NCBI GenBank assembly: GCA_963924555.1 | Contig: OZ004587.1 | Coordinates: 7,580,075 to 7,644,074, forward strand | Origin: Crambe crambe | Lineage: Eukaryota > Porifera > Demospongiae > Poecilosclerida > Crambeidae | Length of the DNA: 64,000 nucleotides | Direction of reading: 5' to 3' | In this document: positions 13,573-26,595 of the stretch, piece after piece | Layout: every line of letters begins with the position of its first letter | Position numbering within the stretch: the first letter of the stretch is position 1 | Position numbers and translations under genes: made by a program | The notes under the pieces: model-generated | What the model saw: only the letters and a program-made list of their open reading frames with translations | Told to the model about the DNA's origin: nothing | Database searches by the model: none

Positions 13573-14489
13573 AAGGAGATATCAGATTGGTACCTCGTTC
13601 CTTTATCATAATCATAATATGTATGTCACTGGTGCATGTACGTATGTATATGTGGCACATGATTGGATATTTTTCTGAGAAGTTGTCCAGCAAAACAGTC
13701 ATTTGAAATGATTCGATCAAAGGACACATACCACAAAGCAATACCCAGACAGATGATGATGAATATATATGCTTGAAATTATAATTTAGTGCTGATCAAG
13801 CAGGCACACGTCCATAAGAGCCAGACCTGGCTAATTGCGTGTGCAACAATCGGGCCGGAGTTATGAGAATTTCGCATAATTGATTCCATTACCAGCTGTG
13901 AAATCATACAAGTGAGATTAAATATTGCAGTTCCTTTCCACAGACGTACACACAGACATGCATTAGAACTCCTTTCTCGTCCTTGTGAAAATATAAAGAA
14001 TTTTTATTAATATTATTTCGTTGAAATTCTCCATTAAAAACATCACGCATAAACTCCTTTTACGTCCTTCTAATAAAACTAAATAATGTAATGTTTCCGT
14101 TCTTACATGCACTCTAGAGCTTCATTCTTCCAATCTCAGAACTTACTTGTCATAACTTACATGCCATCTTCAGCCATTGCTCATCAGCAAACACCGACAG
14201 TTTAGTGAGGCCAGCAAAAACAATTTAGAAACATCACTCCAAGGGGTATGCATTTTTCTCATACAAATGCTAAGTATGTTTTTCCCAAATGATTTAAAAA
14301 GTTATTCAACAAAAGAAATTTTTTTCACATTTCAGGTGCTGAAAGGTGCTTGCATTGCTTATGATCAACATGCTCCCGTCTTGGTGTCTGGGAATTTTTA
14401 CTCACACTCAACATGTTTACAAGGTTCAGATTCTTGCAACGTGTGCTCATTAATTAATGAATTATTTATTTATGGGGTCTGTTCTTTTA

Positions 14490-14662
14490 TCCCCCCCCCC
14501 CCCCCCCCCCCCACACACACACATACACACACACAAAAGGTGTGCACACATGCACACATCACAGTGTATGTGAGAGAGATCCATGGAAGAAATTATGGAG
14601 AACAAACTTATGTATTAAGTATAGTTGAAGTGAACTCTCTTCTATACAGTCAGGACACAACT

Positions 14663-14697
<35 letters not shown>
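14490..14697. repeat. C22 run, CA run and G34 run
   Basis: A run of about 22 C followed by a CA-rich tract (14,511-14,536), then a run of about 34 G (14,663-14,696). The C and G runs are inverted relative to each other about 150 bases apart. A 182-residue plus-strand open frame spans both runs but has Pro and Gly homopolymers at exactly these places and no domain; I do not call it a gene. Confidence 0.9.
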
Positions 14698-14698
<1 letters not shown>

Positions 14699-14749
14699 TT
14701 ATTCAAGGAATCGAATTACCTCTGAAGAATGGAAACATCTCTCTTCGGA

Positions 14750-16050
14750 TAATTAAACACATGCAGCTGCATGGTCCCAAAGTGTGCACTATAAAGATTA
14801 TGATTAACTAATCTTGAGATGTAAGTTAATTTGAGATAAATACACTCAAAAAAATGTGTTATTTTCAAATAAGACCGTTACATATGCAAGCAGGCATTAG
14901 GCTATGTGAGTATGTGTGTTTCCAGACTCCAAATTCTCTACCTGCAACATTAATTATAAATTGTTAATACCAAAAAAAACAACCAGGGGCTTACCCAATG
15001 CAATATACCATAGATGTGAAGATGACATACCTCTTCAGCATGGATAGTCAAAACTCTACCTCCTACCACTTGTAAGTATTTTTTTAGAACGATTATTACG
15101 TAACTGATTCTATCGAAATGCACCGGATAGCGTACACAGGTGATTATAAACAGTCACATCATCTGATATTTCCACTAATTAACTGCCAAATACAGTAATT
15201 AGATTAAGTCCCACCGTCACTAATATTAATTAATTTAGAACAAGGTTGGAATTAGCAAAGGAATTTTTTGCAGATTTTTTTTTTTTGAGCGCGTAGGAAA
15301 GACATTAGGAATGACATAACAAGGAAGAGGGTGTTGTATTACCGAGTCAGGTCTTTGCAAAAACAAGAACAGGTGTCAATTTGATTAGAAAGAGATTTTG
15401 ATCCGGGGGGGAAAAAATCGAATGCCAGTTCATAGGATATGTATGCTGGGATGGGGAATTCGGAAAGAAAGGAAAATTCAGTGTTAGGAAGGACATGCAT
15501 TACAATCATACGTACGCAAGAAATGAAAGTTTCAAGTGCAGCAAAATACTTTTCATGCCTTGTAGTCTCATTGAAGGAAATGTAAATACACAAACTTAAA
15601 AGATTAACATTGGAACTTTACACGTATACACATGAAAGCTTCCTGTTTTGAGATGAAACAGATATCTTCTTGGATAACACTACAAGTTGAACATTTTGTG
15701 GAAAGGAGAAAGGAGCTCTTTGTGTCAATTGTGTCTATCAATGATTACGATAATTAGACTTAAAAAAGAAATTCAGACAGACCATGAGAGGACAATTACC
15801 AGAACAATCAAAGTGTCTCACCATTGTAATACAAGATGATTGTAGGAGATGAATTTATGAGGATTCATGATAATCATGCACATCTTGAAGAGGATCGATG
15901 CACACAGAGAGAAGACCTACATGGCGAACCGCTAATCCAATTTCCCACGGCTTCAGATCTGGTGGTAGGATTATATTTTTCAGGAAATTGCTGACATGGT
16001 CAATTACAAACATCAAGACAAACAGGTTGCGTCAGATAGGATTTCCAAAA
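14750..16050. other. No gene recognised
   Basis: AT-rich DNA with no recognisable exon, domain or repeat family. A minus-strand open frame at 15,339-15,593 has no visible motif and no usable start context. Confidence 0.45.
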
Positions 16051-16054
16051 CGAT

Positions 16055-16232
16055 GTACTGTGGAACCTCTGATGAAGGACACTCCGAAAGAATACGAACC
16101 TCTCAACAAAGGACAATCTAAAAGTACCTTTGTATATACACTCTATACAAAATAACCTCCAAAAGAGGACAACCTCTTTACAAAGGACAAGAGGATGGGT
16201 CCCAAGTGTGTCCATTATTCGGAGGTTCCACT
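16055..16232. repeat. CCTC-arm inverted-repeat element (family B), best copy
   Basis: A ~175-bp element that starts GTGGAACCTCTGATGAAGGA and ends TTATTCGGAGGTTCCAC; the outer ~12 bases are inverted repeats (GTGGAACCTC / GAGGTTCCAC). Internal landmarks are AAGTACCTTTGTATATACAC and AAAGAGGACAACCTC. Other copies or fragments: 9,860-10,030, 12,830-12,965, 21,325-21,395, 27,690-27,870, 51,295-51,360. No transposase is encoded, so it is a non-autonomous DNA element (inference from structure). Confidence 0.85.
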
Positions 16233-16314
16233 TCATCTAACAGCTTCAAATGCAATCAGAAGGAGTTTTGTTTAATAATGAGTCAACAGATTCAAAATAT
16301 CATAGTCATGAGAT

Positions 16315-16590
16315 GGGAAGGGTGAGCTAAATAGAGGGGGCAGGGTGAGGGGGCAGAGTGAGCTGAATAGAGGGGGAAAGGTGAGCTGAATAGAGCGGGC
16401 AGGGTGGGTTAAACAGAGGGGGCATGATGAACTAAATAGAGGGGGGCATGGTGAGCTAAATAGAGGGGGCATGGTGAGCTAAATAGAGGGGGCAGGGTGA
16501 GCTAAATAGAGGGGGCAGGGTGAGCTAAATAGAGGGGGCAGGGTGAGCTAAATAGAGGGGGTAGGGTGAGTTAAACAGAGGGCTAAACAG
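16315..16590. repeat. 24-bp minisatellite (gtgagctaaatagagggggcag)
   Basis: About eleven head-to-tail units; the central units (about 16,440-16,570) are nearly identical and the outer ones drift. Purine-rich on the plus strand. Confidence 0.9.
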
Positions 16591-16864
16591 AGGCTATCAA
16601 CATCCTTTATGGAAAGGATATTCACTCACGTACCCGACAACGTACATTATAGCTAATCAACTCAATGAACATGCCCCCAGTAAGTGTGGGGAGGAGAGGG
16701 GGAAGTATTGTCCCCTCCTCCTCCTCCCCCTCCCCATTTCCCCTCCTCATTTCCCCTCTCGGAGTTAGAAATTATGAGTCTCCATTATATAATTTGGTCA
16801 TCACAATGGGGTGATTAATTTTGTGCATACATATGTATAGGTATCTACATATGTAGTGCTGTCC

Positions 16865-17135
16865 TCCCCTCCCCCCTTCTCTCCCTCGTATGTACTTAAC
16901 ACCTCCCCTAGGACCCACCACTAGGCCCTTCTCTCCCTCATATGTACTTGACACCTCCCCTAGGACCCACCACTAGGCCCTTCTCTCCCTCGTATGTACT
17001 TAACACCTCCCCTAGGACCCACCACTAGGCCCTTCTCTCCCTCGTATGTACTTGACACCTCCCCTAGGACCCACCACTAGGCCCTTCTCTCCCTCGTACG
17101 TACTTAACACCTCCCCTAGGACCCACCACTAGGGT
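16865..17135. repeat. 52-bp minisatellite, five copies
   Basis: Unit starts CCCTTCTCTCCCTCGTATGT and ends CACCACTAGG; successive units alternate between 'acttaac' and 'acttgac', so the array may have grown by doubling a two-unit block. It is followed by a (GA)n run of about 36 units (17,228-17,298). Confidence 0.9.
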
Positions 17136-17223
17136 TGATTTTGGGTTCTGACAAGAGCTATCTCAAGGATGAATGGTAAGTGTTGATTAGTCAAAGCTCA
17201 TCAACACACCCTACCAAGTCAAT

Positions 17224-17301
<78 letters not shown>

Positions 17302-17839
17302 TCTTTATGTTTGAGGAGATAAGAAGCAAGCATGGTATGGTGGCACGAACACAAATTAATGCCGTTTTCTTTTTTTTTAAATACACACACGCGAACTGCT
17401 ATACCACAACGATAATCAATGGATAACTTTCACACATTTTTGTTAGAATTGTGGAATTGTGGTCTTAATTTGTTTCAAGTTAGTGTGAGTGCATGCGAGA
17501 GAGAAGCATAATACATTTGTGTAGGCTAGCAAGAGTCATATACATAATCATGTCACATTGGAATTGATACAGTATCATCACCTTTGTGTAGTAGTAAGGG
17601 GGGAGGAGGAAGGCCTTTCATGTCAATATTCCAATATTAAAAATGGAAGAGGAAAGAAACCCTCCACCTTGAAACAGGGAGTGAGGAGAGGGAGGTATGC
17701 ACATTATCATTCATCTACTCTGTAAGTATAAGACTTCTAAACAAAATTGCAACTTTGAATTTAAGGTGCATTGCATCCCCCTCATAACTTCCTCCACTAT
17801 ACTATACCCTGCGTGGACAGAGCTTCTTTACTAAGAACT

Positions 17840-18786
17840 TTATTTAAGTACCTGCATGTCGTAAGCATCAGCATCCGTTGAACCAGACTCTGCAGAATCA
17901 GGGATGTAACCTCCACTGTCATTCATATATTCCTTACTCTCCTCTGTCTGACGTCCTTGCTCCTCTGCACCTTCTGCTATCTCTCTCTCTGAAGGATGAA
18001 AGTAACGATGACGATAATCGCGACCTCTCGATGCCGGAGATCTCGACGACGGGTGGTGGTAATAACTTGGATTGCCTGCAGACGTTTTGTGGTAGCTACC
18101 GGCAAACGGGGATGGATGAGAAGATGAAGAGTAGCCTTCTTGGAAGTAGTTACCTGCAAGGAAAGCATGTCCATGTCAACAATGATCTTCAGTTGAGTGA
18201 CTGAATGTGTATTACCAATAGTTAAGTAATTACCTCTACAGACTTGTTGGAAATCAATTACTAATTTTACAGATTATGGAGTCCCAGCTATAGCTAAGAA
18301 TTAGTTTGCTAACTTTTTTTGTCTTTACTAATAGGATAGGCAATTCAAAAAAAAGCTTCTTTGCTTCCAAAATAGATTAGTAATCATAATAGTTTATATA
18401 CCAACTTGCACTGTGGAAAAACAAAACCTAGACAAAAATGGTATCAAATTTCACTCATGAATTGATTATCAAGCAGTTAATTCTTGCAACTTTTTGGAAA
18501 AGGAAAATAAAATGCTGCAGCTTTACTTAATGATTCAAGCTTGCATATTAAAAGGTTGATTCCCACTTAGCTATAGGCTGTCTAAAGTTACTTCCTTACC
18601 TCTTTTTACTATGGCAACTATCCTGGTAGCTAGAACATACAGAATACTTAGAAAACTCCCACTGCAATACTATTACTACGTACTAGCTTTTTGAGTAAAC
18701 ACAGACTGCGGTTAGTCTCTTATGTAGCCAGCAATAGTCAAAATACACCAGCTAAGCTATCTGAAGTGCTTACCCCATCCGTCCAT
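17840..18786 (-). CDS. Two-exon gene for a 108-aa Ser/Tyr/His-rich protein of unknown function
   Basis: Proposed exons 18,786-18,774 and 18,153-17,840. The start is the ATG at 18,786 in a good context (gccATGG). Exon 1 codes only MDGW plus one base and ends at a GGTAAGC donor; the acceptor is ttccttgcag. The frame is phase 1 on both sides. Exon 2 stays open for 313 bases and reads GNYFQEGYSSSSHPSPFAGS..., then an Arg/His-rich middle (RGRDYRHRYFHP), then an acidic end (EEQGRQTEESKEYMNDSGG). The stop overlaps an AATAAA polyadenylation signal on the minus strand. A rival reading starts at 18,983 and uses the other frame of exon 2, giving a basic 128-residue peptide; I prefer the first because composition and the poly(A) signal fit. 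I do not recognise the family; low-complexity Tyr/Ser/Arg content suggests a nuclear or RNA-linked protein, which is inference only. Confidence 0.45.
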
Positions 18787-19145
18787 GGCTCTTTAAGCTT
18801 TTTAACGACTTTATAACCGCTGTGGGATTTCAATCGAGTTTTCCCGATGTAGGAGATAACTTGCGAAGAACGCCTGGAATTTTGTCTGTTCCTATGTTTC
18901 TTGCTCTGCCTCTGCAAGACTAGAGATGGAGGATGCGTATTTTGTTTATGGGCCGGGCAGCTCAGCAAGCAACTCAATTGCATGCGTGCCCATGCGCGCT
19001 TATTCTATTATTTTTAATTTAATATAATTAATTTTAATGACAGTGCTTCACTCATAACTGTGTAAGTAAGTGAAATTTAGACAAAAATAATTCACAACAA
19101 ACAAGATAAATGCCACAATCAATAAAAGAATACTGCTTTCTAACG

Positions 19146-19232
19146 TCATTTTTTTGTTCGTTGGAATTTTCTATGACTGTTGCTTTTGGCACCATTGGTA
19201 ACTGATGCAGAAGAGGTAGATCGCTTTTTTTT
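19146..19232 (-). CDS. Lysine-rich terminal exon of an otherwise unplaced gene
   Basis: A strong pyrimidine tract on the minus strand (ctttcttctttctctcctctttcag) precedes an open 87-base exon that ends in TGA and reads KKKRSTSSASVTNGAK...FQRTKK. The basic tail looks like a nuclear or nucleolar localisation segment. It would be spliced in phase 0. The next gene downstream on the same strand begins about 360 bases further on. I could not identify the upstream exons; a candidate at 19,515-19,442 has the wrong phase. Confidence is low because a single short exon carries little evidence. Confidence 0.3.
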   Translation of the reverse strand, partial: KKKRSTSSASVTNGAKSNSHRKFQRTKK

Positions 19233-19329
19233 CTGAAAGAGGAGAGAAAGAAGAAAGGTAAAAGACATGAAAATGGATAACAAATGATTTTGTAGCAGAA
19301 GTTGGAGGTTGGTATGTATACAGAATGTC

Positions 19330-22080
19330 AATCAATAGACGTTAATGATGAAATCATACTCTTGTGGAAGTTAGCGTATCCTCTTATTCAGAGATTTAAA
19401 GGTTATGCCCAAATGAGCTTCGGTATATCAAATTTACATACTGTCTCTGGGAGATAGACACCCAAAGAAGATACGAGAACAGATTGTCCATTCATCAATG
19501 GCTTCTCTTACACCCTATTTAAAGGTACTAGACTATAACCAATCAGATCACAGTTCCCACATTGTGCCCCGAGGGTCGAATTTTACTAAATATGTGCAGG
19601 TACATTCTGACAGTGATCTCCAAAACAAGAGTGATCTAAGCTCATATTGAAGGTGGTACTCTTAATAAGGGCCAACTCAGACACGCACAAGACTTGTTTA
19701 TCGCACTGGATGCAGGGAAGGCTGGTGAATGCCACCAGAAGGCATTTCTAGTTCTTCACATAATTGGAGACTGATTCTCTCTTTCATGATGACATTGCCA
19801 TCATGAGACAACAGTATACATGCATATATTGGCTTAGAGGAACATTGTAAAGAACCTCTCTCTCTCTCTCTCTCTTCAAAAACTTCAACATGGATTAAAC
19901 AACTCATTCACTTATTAGGTTTATGATAATGTTAACTGAGTTCTTCGCATAATTAATCACACAGAAAAACTACCAACAATATAACATTACAAACCAATTA
20001 CTCAAATCTCTGTGAAAGGAAATAAATTTGAAGCAAAAATAAATTAAAATTAATCATGGCATGCAAGATTTAATCATCACAAGTATACACTTTCCACAAT
20101 AAAATTCCAGAGATCTCAGATCAGAGGTATATGATTATCGGAAGCTGCGGTCTGGGTGGTCAACAAAGCACGCTAAAACTGTATCCAAGAAGTTCTGTTT
20201 TCAGGCTGGAGGAAATGGAGATGATTTGATATTTTGCTTTCTCGTATTGCTTGCGACCAATCAAATTGGATTTCTTGTTTCTATGCTCTGTGTGCAATGT
20301 ATCATTTCACTGGCCTCCTGTGAGCAAAGGTACACTGTACGTAGATTTAATGCTTTGGTTGGTCGTTGAGAAAAGTTATAAGGTACACTGAGAGTCTCGT
20401 ACGTGAACAATACCATTGGGAGCAGTGCATGAGTGCTAAATATCGTATTGAATTCGGGTCAAGAATTTATGCTAATATCATGGGATGAAGGAATGCAAAC
20501 AGGCAATCTATTTAAGGGCACATCTTTGACTTGAGCTCCTATCGTAGTAGGCGGACGATAGACGGTCGAATTTCACAGGCATGAGAAAAAGCAATCACAC
20601 AAGTTCTCCATCCTTTGCTAATGCCACCCGATCACATGTTGTGTGAACACAAATAAACACAGAGGAACATTCTGTTCATCGCCCACTCACAAAGAAGGAA
20701 CGAAATTATCATTACGAGCAAAATATGATATGGGGTCACTAAGTCCAGCACAGAAATGGGATGAGGAAGGGTCATTCAAAGGTCATCTGAAATTTAAGAG
20801 CTTATGGATGGGCAGTGATTGGAGATAGTGCCTTGAAGACAACGTGCCCAAATCAGAAATATCTGGAAATCTAAATGAATAGACATCGACTTTATTCTTT
20901 TAATCTTACAGGGCTCACAGTAACATTCTGTTATTGTCTGGACATGATTATCTAATAGCAGTTTTAAAATTTATATATAGTATAATTTGGTCAGATAAAG
21001 GCAGAAAATGACCAGACAAAATTGACTGGAAAATGTCCTAGCTGTGACTGACTGTTATTGTGAGCCCCGATCTTAACTCTCTGGAATTTCATCTTTTCCT
21101 CAGAGGAATACGAATCATTAATTTCATTGCCGACGATTTTCTATCCTTCCCCTTGTCCGTGTCTCTATTAATTTTATAGAAGAAATCAAGCTTCAAACAC
21201 TGCTGCAGGTAACCAGACTGGTTTGTAATTTGACCCACCTGGCCACAATATCAACTACGTACATTCAACACTACAAGTGGTCGACTTTTGAGTTAAATTT
21301 TCACATTCAAAACAATCACAATTGACCACAAAATAGCCTCTAAAAGAGGACAACCTCTCTACAAAGGATGAAAGGATGGGTCCCAAGCGTGTCCAACCCC
21401 CTTTTGTCTCCAGGTGGTCTCTATAATGCTACCTTTCGGCCCAATTCAGCAGATGTATCCTGGAGACTACTCTGGCGTAGCACTGAATTTGCACTGATTG
21501 AAATACCCACTATGCGGCCAAGCAGCAGTTTTTTGCTTAGACATTTTATCTAACGTATATCAGACTGTTCTAACTGTCAGATCAACACAGCCCAACTGCT
21601 ATATAGTTTTGCCTAAAAAATTTAGCCCGCATCAGACAGCCATAAATTCCCCCCAGCAAATATACGCATGTATGTGTGGATATCAGAGAAATCATGATCT
21701 AACGACCTGTTTATTGCTTTGTGTATTAATTATACACCATTTGGCATGCCAGGATCAACTATTTACTGCAAAGACTGTTGTCTCGGACTAAGTCACACTA
21801 TTAAAAAAGAGAATCCCATTCAGTTCCGTGAGGCTTCCTTGCCACTAGGTCTCTATGCTACATAAGGAGACCACAGCTCTTTGATGAATTACTGAAATAT
21901 CTCTGATATTTCCACTCACTCTCCTGGCCTGCTCGTGTTTTTTAAATGGACCAGTTATTTCACTAAAACTCGTCCTGAATGGCTTCTGATTGCTGTTCAG
22001 TTGAACTCTTTTCATAGGTATTATTATTGAACACAACAGTAACTGCAATGCCCCAAGCATGGCATGGCTACTGCAGGAAA
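19330..22080. other. No gene recognised; element fragment near 21,325-21,395
   Basis: Open frames are short and lack domains or splice support. A partial family B element (AAAAGAGGACAACCTCTCTA) lies at 21,335-21,395, and a short CT run at 19,857-19,875. Confidence 0.4.
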
Positions 22081-22084
22081 TGGT

Positions 22085-22600
22085 CAGAGAATCTGCCTGG
22101 TACGTAAAAGGATATTAAGGATGTAAATATGAATCAAAACGTTAAACCGTCAGATGTGTTTTGTATTATCGTTACAGAGAAGCTGCCATGGGCTCATAGC
22201 TACTGCAGGAAATGGTTGGAGAATTTGCTTAAAAATTAGTTAGTGTTATAAGAAGCTCCGAAAAAAGGACAACTTTGAATTAAGGATGTAAATATGAATC
22301 AAAACGTTAAACCGTCAGATGTGTTTTGTATTATCGTTACAGAGAAGCTGCCATGGGCTCATAGCTACTGCAGGAAATGGTTGGAGAATTTGCTTAAAAA
22401 TTAGTTAGTGTTATAAGAAGCTCCGAAAAAAGGACAACTTTGAATTAAGGATGATGTAATGTTGAACTTTAAACTCTTTTGTATTTTTTTGTTACAGAGA
22501 AGTTGGCATAGGCCCAGCCATAGCTACTGCAGGAAATGGTTGAAGAATTCTCTTTCCGGCTAATCTTATGAAGAAGGAACAGCTTTGAATTAAGGATGTA
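22085..22600. repeat. ~166-bp tandem repeat, about three copies
   Basis: Unit contains CAGAGAAGCTGCCATGGGCT, ACTGCAGGAAATGGTTGGAG and CTCCGAAAAAAGGACAACTT. The first two copies are almost identical and the third (22,430-22,600) is diverged, so the array grew recently from an older seed. Confidence 0.9.
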
Positions 22601-23499
22601 ATGTGAACTAAAGAATTAATGTCGTGAAGAAGTGACAGTGAGGATATAATGTGCAATAATTAATCCGATTAATTAAGGCAGCTGTCACCCACAACTCATT
22701 AATTATTCATAAGAAAGAGTTATGCTCTAGGACGAATTCAATAGTTGAAGTCATGATTGAAAAATAAACAAACAAACAAACAAACGAACAAACAAAAGAA
22801 GAACAAAACACAATTTTCCCTAGCACTCTGTCAATGTAATATTAATGTGAGGATATCCCTCTAATTAGTATAAATGTTGACTTCAAAAATACACAGTTTT
22901 GGGGTTTGGCTAATTACACATGTGCAGGGGACACATGTGCAGGGAGGGTATAAAATTACGGTGCATACTTCAAAATGGAAATTCAATCTTAAGAGGGAGC
23001 AACGACTCACTCAGTACGTTACATTTGTACATCTTCATTACAAGGAACTATTGAATTTCCACCCAATGCCATCCACACGGGTGGCCCCTGCTACTACTTG
23101 ATGGCATACTTCCATAAACGTGCCCTTCCCTTCCCTTCCCTTCCTCCTTCCCTCGACCCTTCCTCCCCCCTTGAACCCTTCCCATATAAGGAAACCCCCT
23201 CAAGGGAGTGATTATCTGCTTAACTTGGGAGGGGTACTATAAACTTATTAACCAGGCACACGTACATACGTATGCACACACATACATACATATGTATATA
23301 AATGCATCGGGTGGAAATTTAATACCCATAGTGCATATGCCCCAATGATTACTGATTGATTGGGATGGAGGGAGGGAGTTGGTCATCGTCAACACTTCAT
23401 TATCTCATTATCACTAAGTCTTGATTTATTAGTCTCACTGTCATGGGAGATTCAAGGAGAGAAGTATAGAATGACATTCTTTCAATACGGACACTGTTT

Positions 23500-24390
23500 C
23501 GTGACTAGTGTCCTGATCAGAGAGGTGTCCTGGTATTCTAGAGAGGTGTAGAGAAGTGTCCTGATTAGGAGGGGTGTCCTCATTTCAGGGGGTGAATTAA
23601 TTAAAGCATTTTGGATGTCATAGAGAAGAGAGCTCACACAGAGGGGAGGGGGGTACCACGCAAGCAGTTCTTGAAATGATAATCCAATACGTATGACAAT
23701 CTCCCATTTTGATCAGTCAATTCATACAGTGGAAATTCTCCTAGTGAACTCAAATAATATTCAGGACACAATACAACAGGGACAGGACCAAACCTTACTG
23801 CTAATATAAACCACTCTCTTAATAATAGCAGGGCTCTCCCCCAAGGGTGTTAGAGAGGTGCAACACCAACTCTGATGGGACCCATCTTTCTTTTTCATGT
23901 GGTTAAAACAATGCATTTTAGTAGCCACAGGAATATCAAAATCCTTTAAAAGTGGTATTCAAGCACCACTCTGATCAGTTTCACTGGGGAGAACCCTGTA
24001 ATAGTGGATCCCTCTATGTACATAGAGATTCCTGGCCAAATTGAAGATCTATGGATCTCCACACCATGTCCACTAGTCACACAGTTGCTATAAGTGGGAT
24101 GGCCATCTATCATTATCCAGGGACAAGTGACCGCTCTCTAGGGAGAAGCATGCATTGAATATCGATAGCTTATACAAGCCAGCCAGCTAGCTATCAGATG
24201 AGTGAGATTAATGTACACTGCCAATCCACTAGGGATCATAGCAAAGTAAGAGAGAGAAATGGCTAATGTCACTGGAAAATGGCCAGGGGTTGGTCTCTAA
24301 TCAGGACACCTTTCTCTGTCCCATTGCAATATAGATGTGCATTAATTCACCCCTGAAATGACGACACTTGACACTTTTTAATGGTCCCAG
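23500..24390. repeat. Two copies of the 'gtgtcctgattag' element family
   Basis: Copies at about 23,503-23,600 and, inverted, 24,285-24,385. Landmarks are GGTGTCCTCATTTCAGGGG and, in the inverted copy, CCCATTGCAATATAGATGTG. The interval between has no recognisable gene. Confidence 0.7.
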
Positions 24391-24412
24391 AAATGAGAAG
24401 TTCGACTGCAGC

Positions 24413-24459
24413 ACCTATGTATGTATGTATGTATGTATGTATGTATGTATGTATGTATG

Positions 24460-24490
<31 letters not shown>

Positions 24491-24777
24491 TAGAAGTTTA
24501 AGACTGGCATGCAAAAAACTCGACTAATTCACAGCAGAGGAAACTCATGTTTAGTCGGGTCTCGGGGGGATTGAGTTTAAGTGGGATGATAATAGAGACA
24601 TTATAGGCTACACATGCTATCAGCATATTATGAAAACATAGCTCACATAATCAAGACCCTGCACTTGCGTCAGCAAAACATTGGCAGCGACAGGACGAGA
24701 TATTCATGCATGTAGGCAGCTAGATGATTTGCATTTGCATTTTTGTATGTATGTATGTATGTATGTATGTATGTATG

Positions 24778-24807
<30 letters not shown>
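24413..24807. repeat. Two (TATG)n microsatellites
   Basis: Perfect or near-perfect TATG runs at about 24,413-24,489 and 24,744-24,807, separated by 255 bases of non-repeat DNA. A third run at 26,488-26,590 alternates GTATGTTT and GTATGTAT. Confidence 0.95.
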
Positions 24808-24810
<3 letters not shown>

Positions 24811-25019
24811 TCCCAAGATGAAAAATTATGATCAAGCGGTCAAGTCTGATGAATAATGGAATTCATACAAAAATATATATTTGCATTTCTCTTCATCCCT
24901 TGATCATTCACTATATCTGCTCTAATTTTCTCAATTCTTGACCAAATTTCAAATTTAAAACACCAGCATGCAGAGAGCTGATCTATGAGCTGTTTTTTGA
25001 GAATTGAGCAGTGCTCTCA

Positions 25020-25190
25020 AGTATACTGAGAAGTACTTTTGATATACAAAAATATACTGAGAATAATACATACACAAGTGTACTGAGATTAAGTTAGTAT
25101 ACTGATCCAGTTAGGATACTGAGCCTATGTGGAGTATACTGATCAAGTATACAAGAATATACTGGCCCTGTATGATTATACAGATACTAC
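25020..25190. repeat. Loose 'agtatactga' repeat
   Basis: About eight irregularly spaced copies of GTATACTGA with variable spacers. Flanking DNA (24,810-26,480) shows no gene. Confidence 0.6.
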
Positions 25191-26487
25191 ATCATTATTA
25201 TGAGAGGAGACGTTAACTCTGATGGAGCATAATTTTCGAGAATGTCGAATATTCTCTTTGAGGTTACCCGCAAAAAGAGCTATATTACATTTGAATACAA
25301 TACCAATTCAATTTGCACATGTCCGTCCTTATGTACGTACACACGTCAGTTATGTGTAGGTTGGTCTCATTATGTGATAAGCCTGCCTACATGCGGGAAT
25401 TAATCACCCAGCTGTTTTCAGCCTCTGATTCACGGGCCCCCCTCCACATAACACCAGCATAAGTGGACCTTCCCCCAGAAAGAAGAATCAGAAAACATCC
25501 ATGATGAGATTAATCACCCTACGTAGGTACGTAGTCCACCTATGCCTTACATGGGACCTCCTACGGGCACTGGATGCTCCCACGGGTGGGAAAAACACAC
25601 GGGAGAGGAAGAACTCTGAAAGAATTATGACAATTCCGCATGCCTCGGATGTACTCCTTCGTATGTACGTAGTAGAGGAGGGGGTGATACTTTTGACGCA
25701 CTCTTCTCCTCTCAATGAAGAATGCTTGGATGTTTAGTGGAGGAAGGACCCTTAACTATCTCATTACGTACCCTACAAACACGTGTCTGATTGTCACACA
25801 ATTCCTCTCTAATGCAGTACTTAGCTGGATAAGGTCATATTCGAAACAGATGGCTTCTGAAAAGAAAAAAAAGCTGTGCTGTATATAATGCAAGGAGAGA
25901 AAATCTTCTGGATAAGGTCACTCATTTCAATAAGGTCAATCACTTGAGGCATAATTTGTACGTAGCAGTCAAACAATTCTCAACCAATTCTCGACTAAAT
26001 TCTGAATTTGAGAGACCAGCAGATACGTAAACACCTAATTATATGCTTAGCTGGTTCTGACGATGAAGGTCACCAGTACTAGGGAAATGCAAAACATTGT
26101 AGCGCACGAGCGAAGCTTTAGCTAATGACGTCAAAGGACGGAACTGGAAGAACGTATGTGATATAATATATGCCCTCTCATTCGACCCCTTAGTGGCTTG
26201 CTGACCCCCTAGTGTTCACAATAACCTTTATGCTTCTACGTAAGTGCTCAGTGAATGTTGATAACACTCAATACCGTAACAGACAAGTGTGGGACCAAGA
26301 ATCTTGAAAGGTGTCCTTTAACTAATTAGTTAAACTAATGATTGGTCCTCAACAAGTGTCCTTCTGATTGAGGTTTCACTTCCAGTAATCTCATGGAATT
26401 ATGAAATGTAAACAACTTATTATGAATGTAAATTTGTTGGAATGAAACATGGGCTAACACACATTCTAAGTGCACCACGCCTCAGGT

Positions 26488-26595
26488 ATGTATGCATGTT
26501 TGTATGTATATTTGTATGTATGTTTGTATGTATGTTTGTATGTATGTTTGTATGTATGTTTGTATGTATGTATGTTTGTATGTATGTATATATGC
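26488..26595. repeat. (GTATGTTT)n microsatellite
   Basis: About twelve 8-base units. Overlapping plus and minus open frames (Cys/Met/Phe or His/Thr repeats) are readings of it. Confidence 0.95.

Noticed and set aside
14177-14725. 182-codon open frame with Pro and Gly runs
   Set aside because: The runs coincide with C22 and G34 homopolymers; no domain, no splice support and no codon pattern typical of the real genes here.
19442-19515. Possible minus-strand exon reading VREAIDEWTICSRIFFGCLS
   Set aside because: It has a donor-like end, but the phase does not fit the lysine-rich exon at 19,232 and the acceptor lacks a pyrimidine tract.
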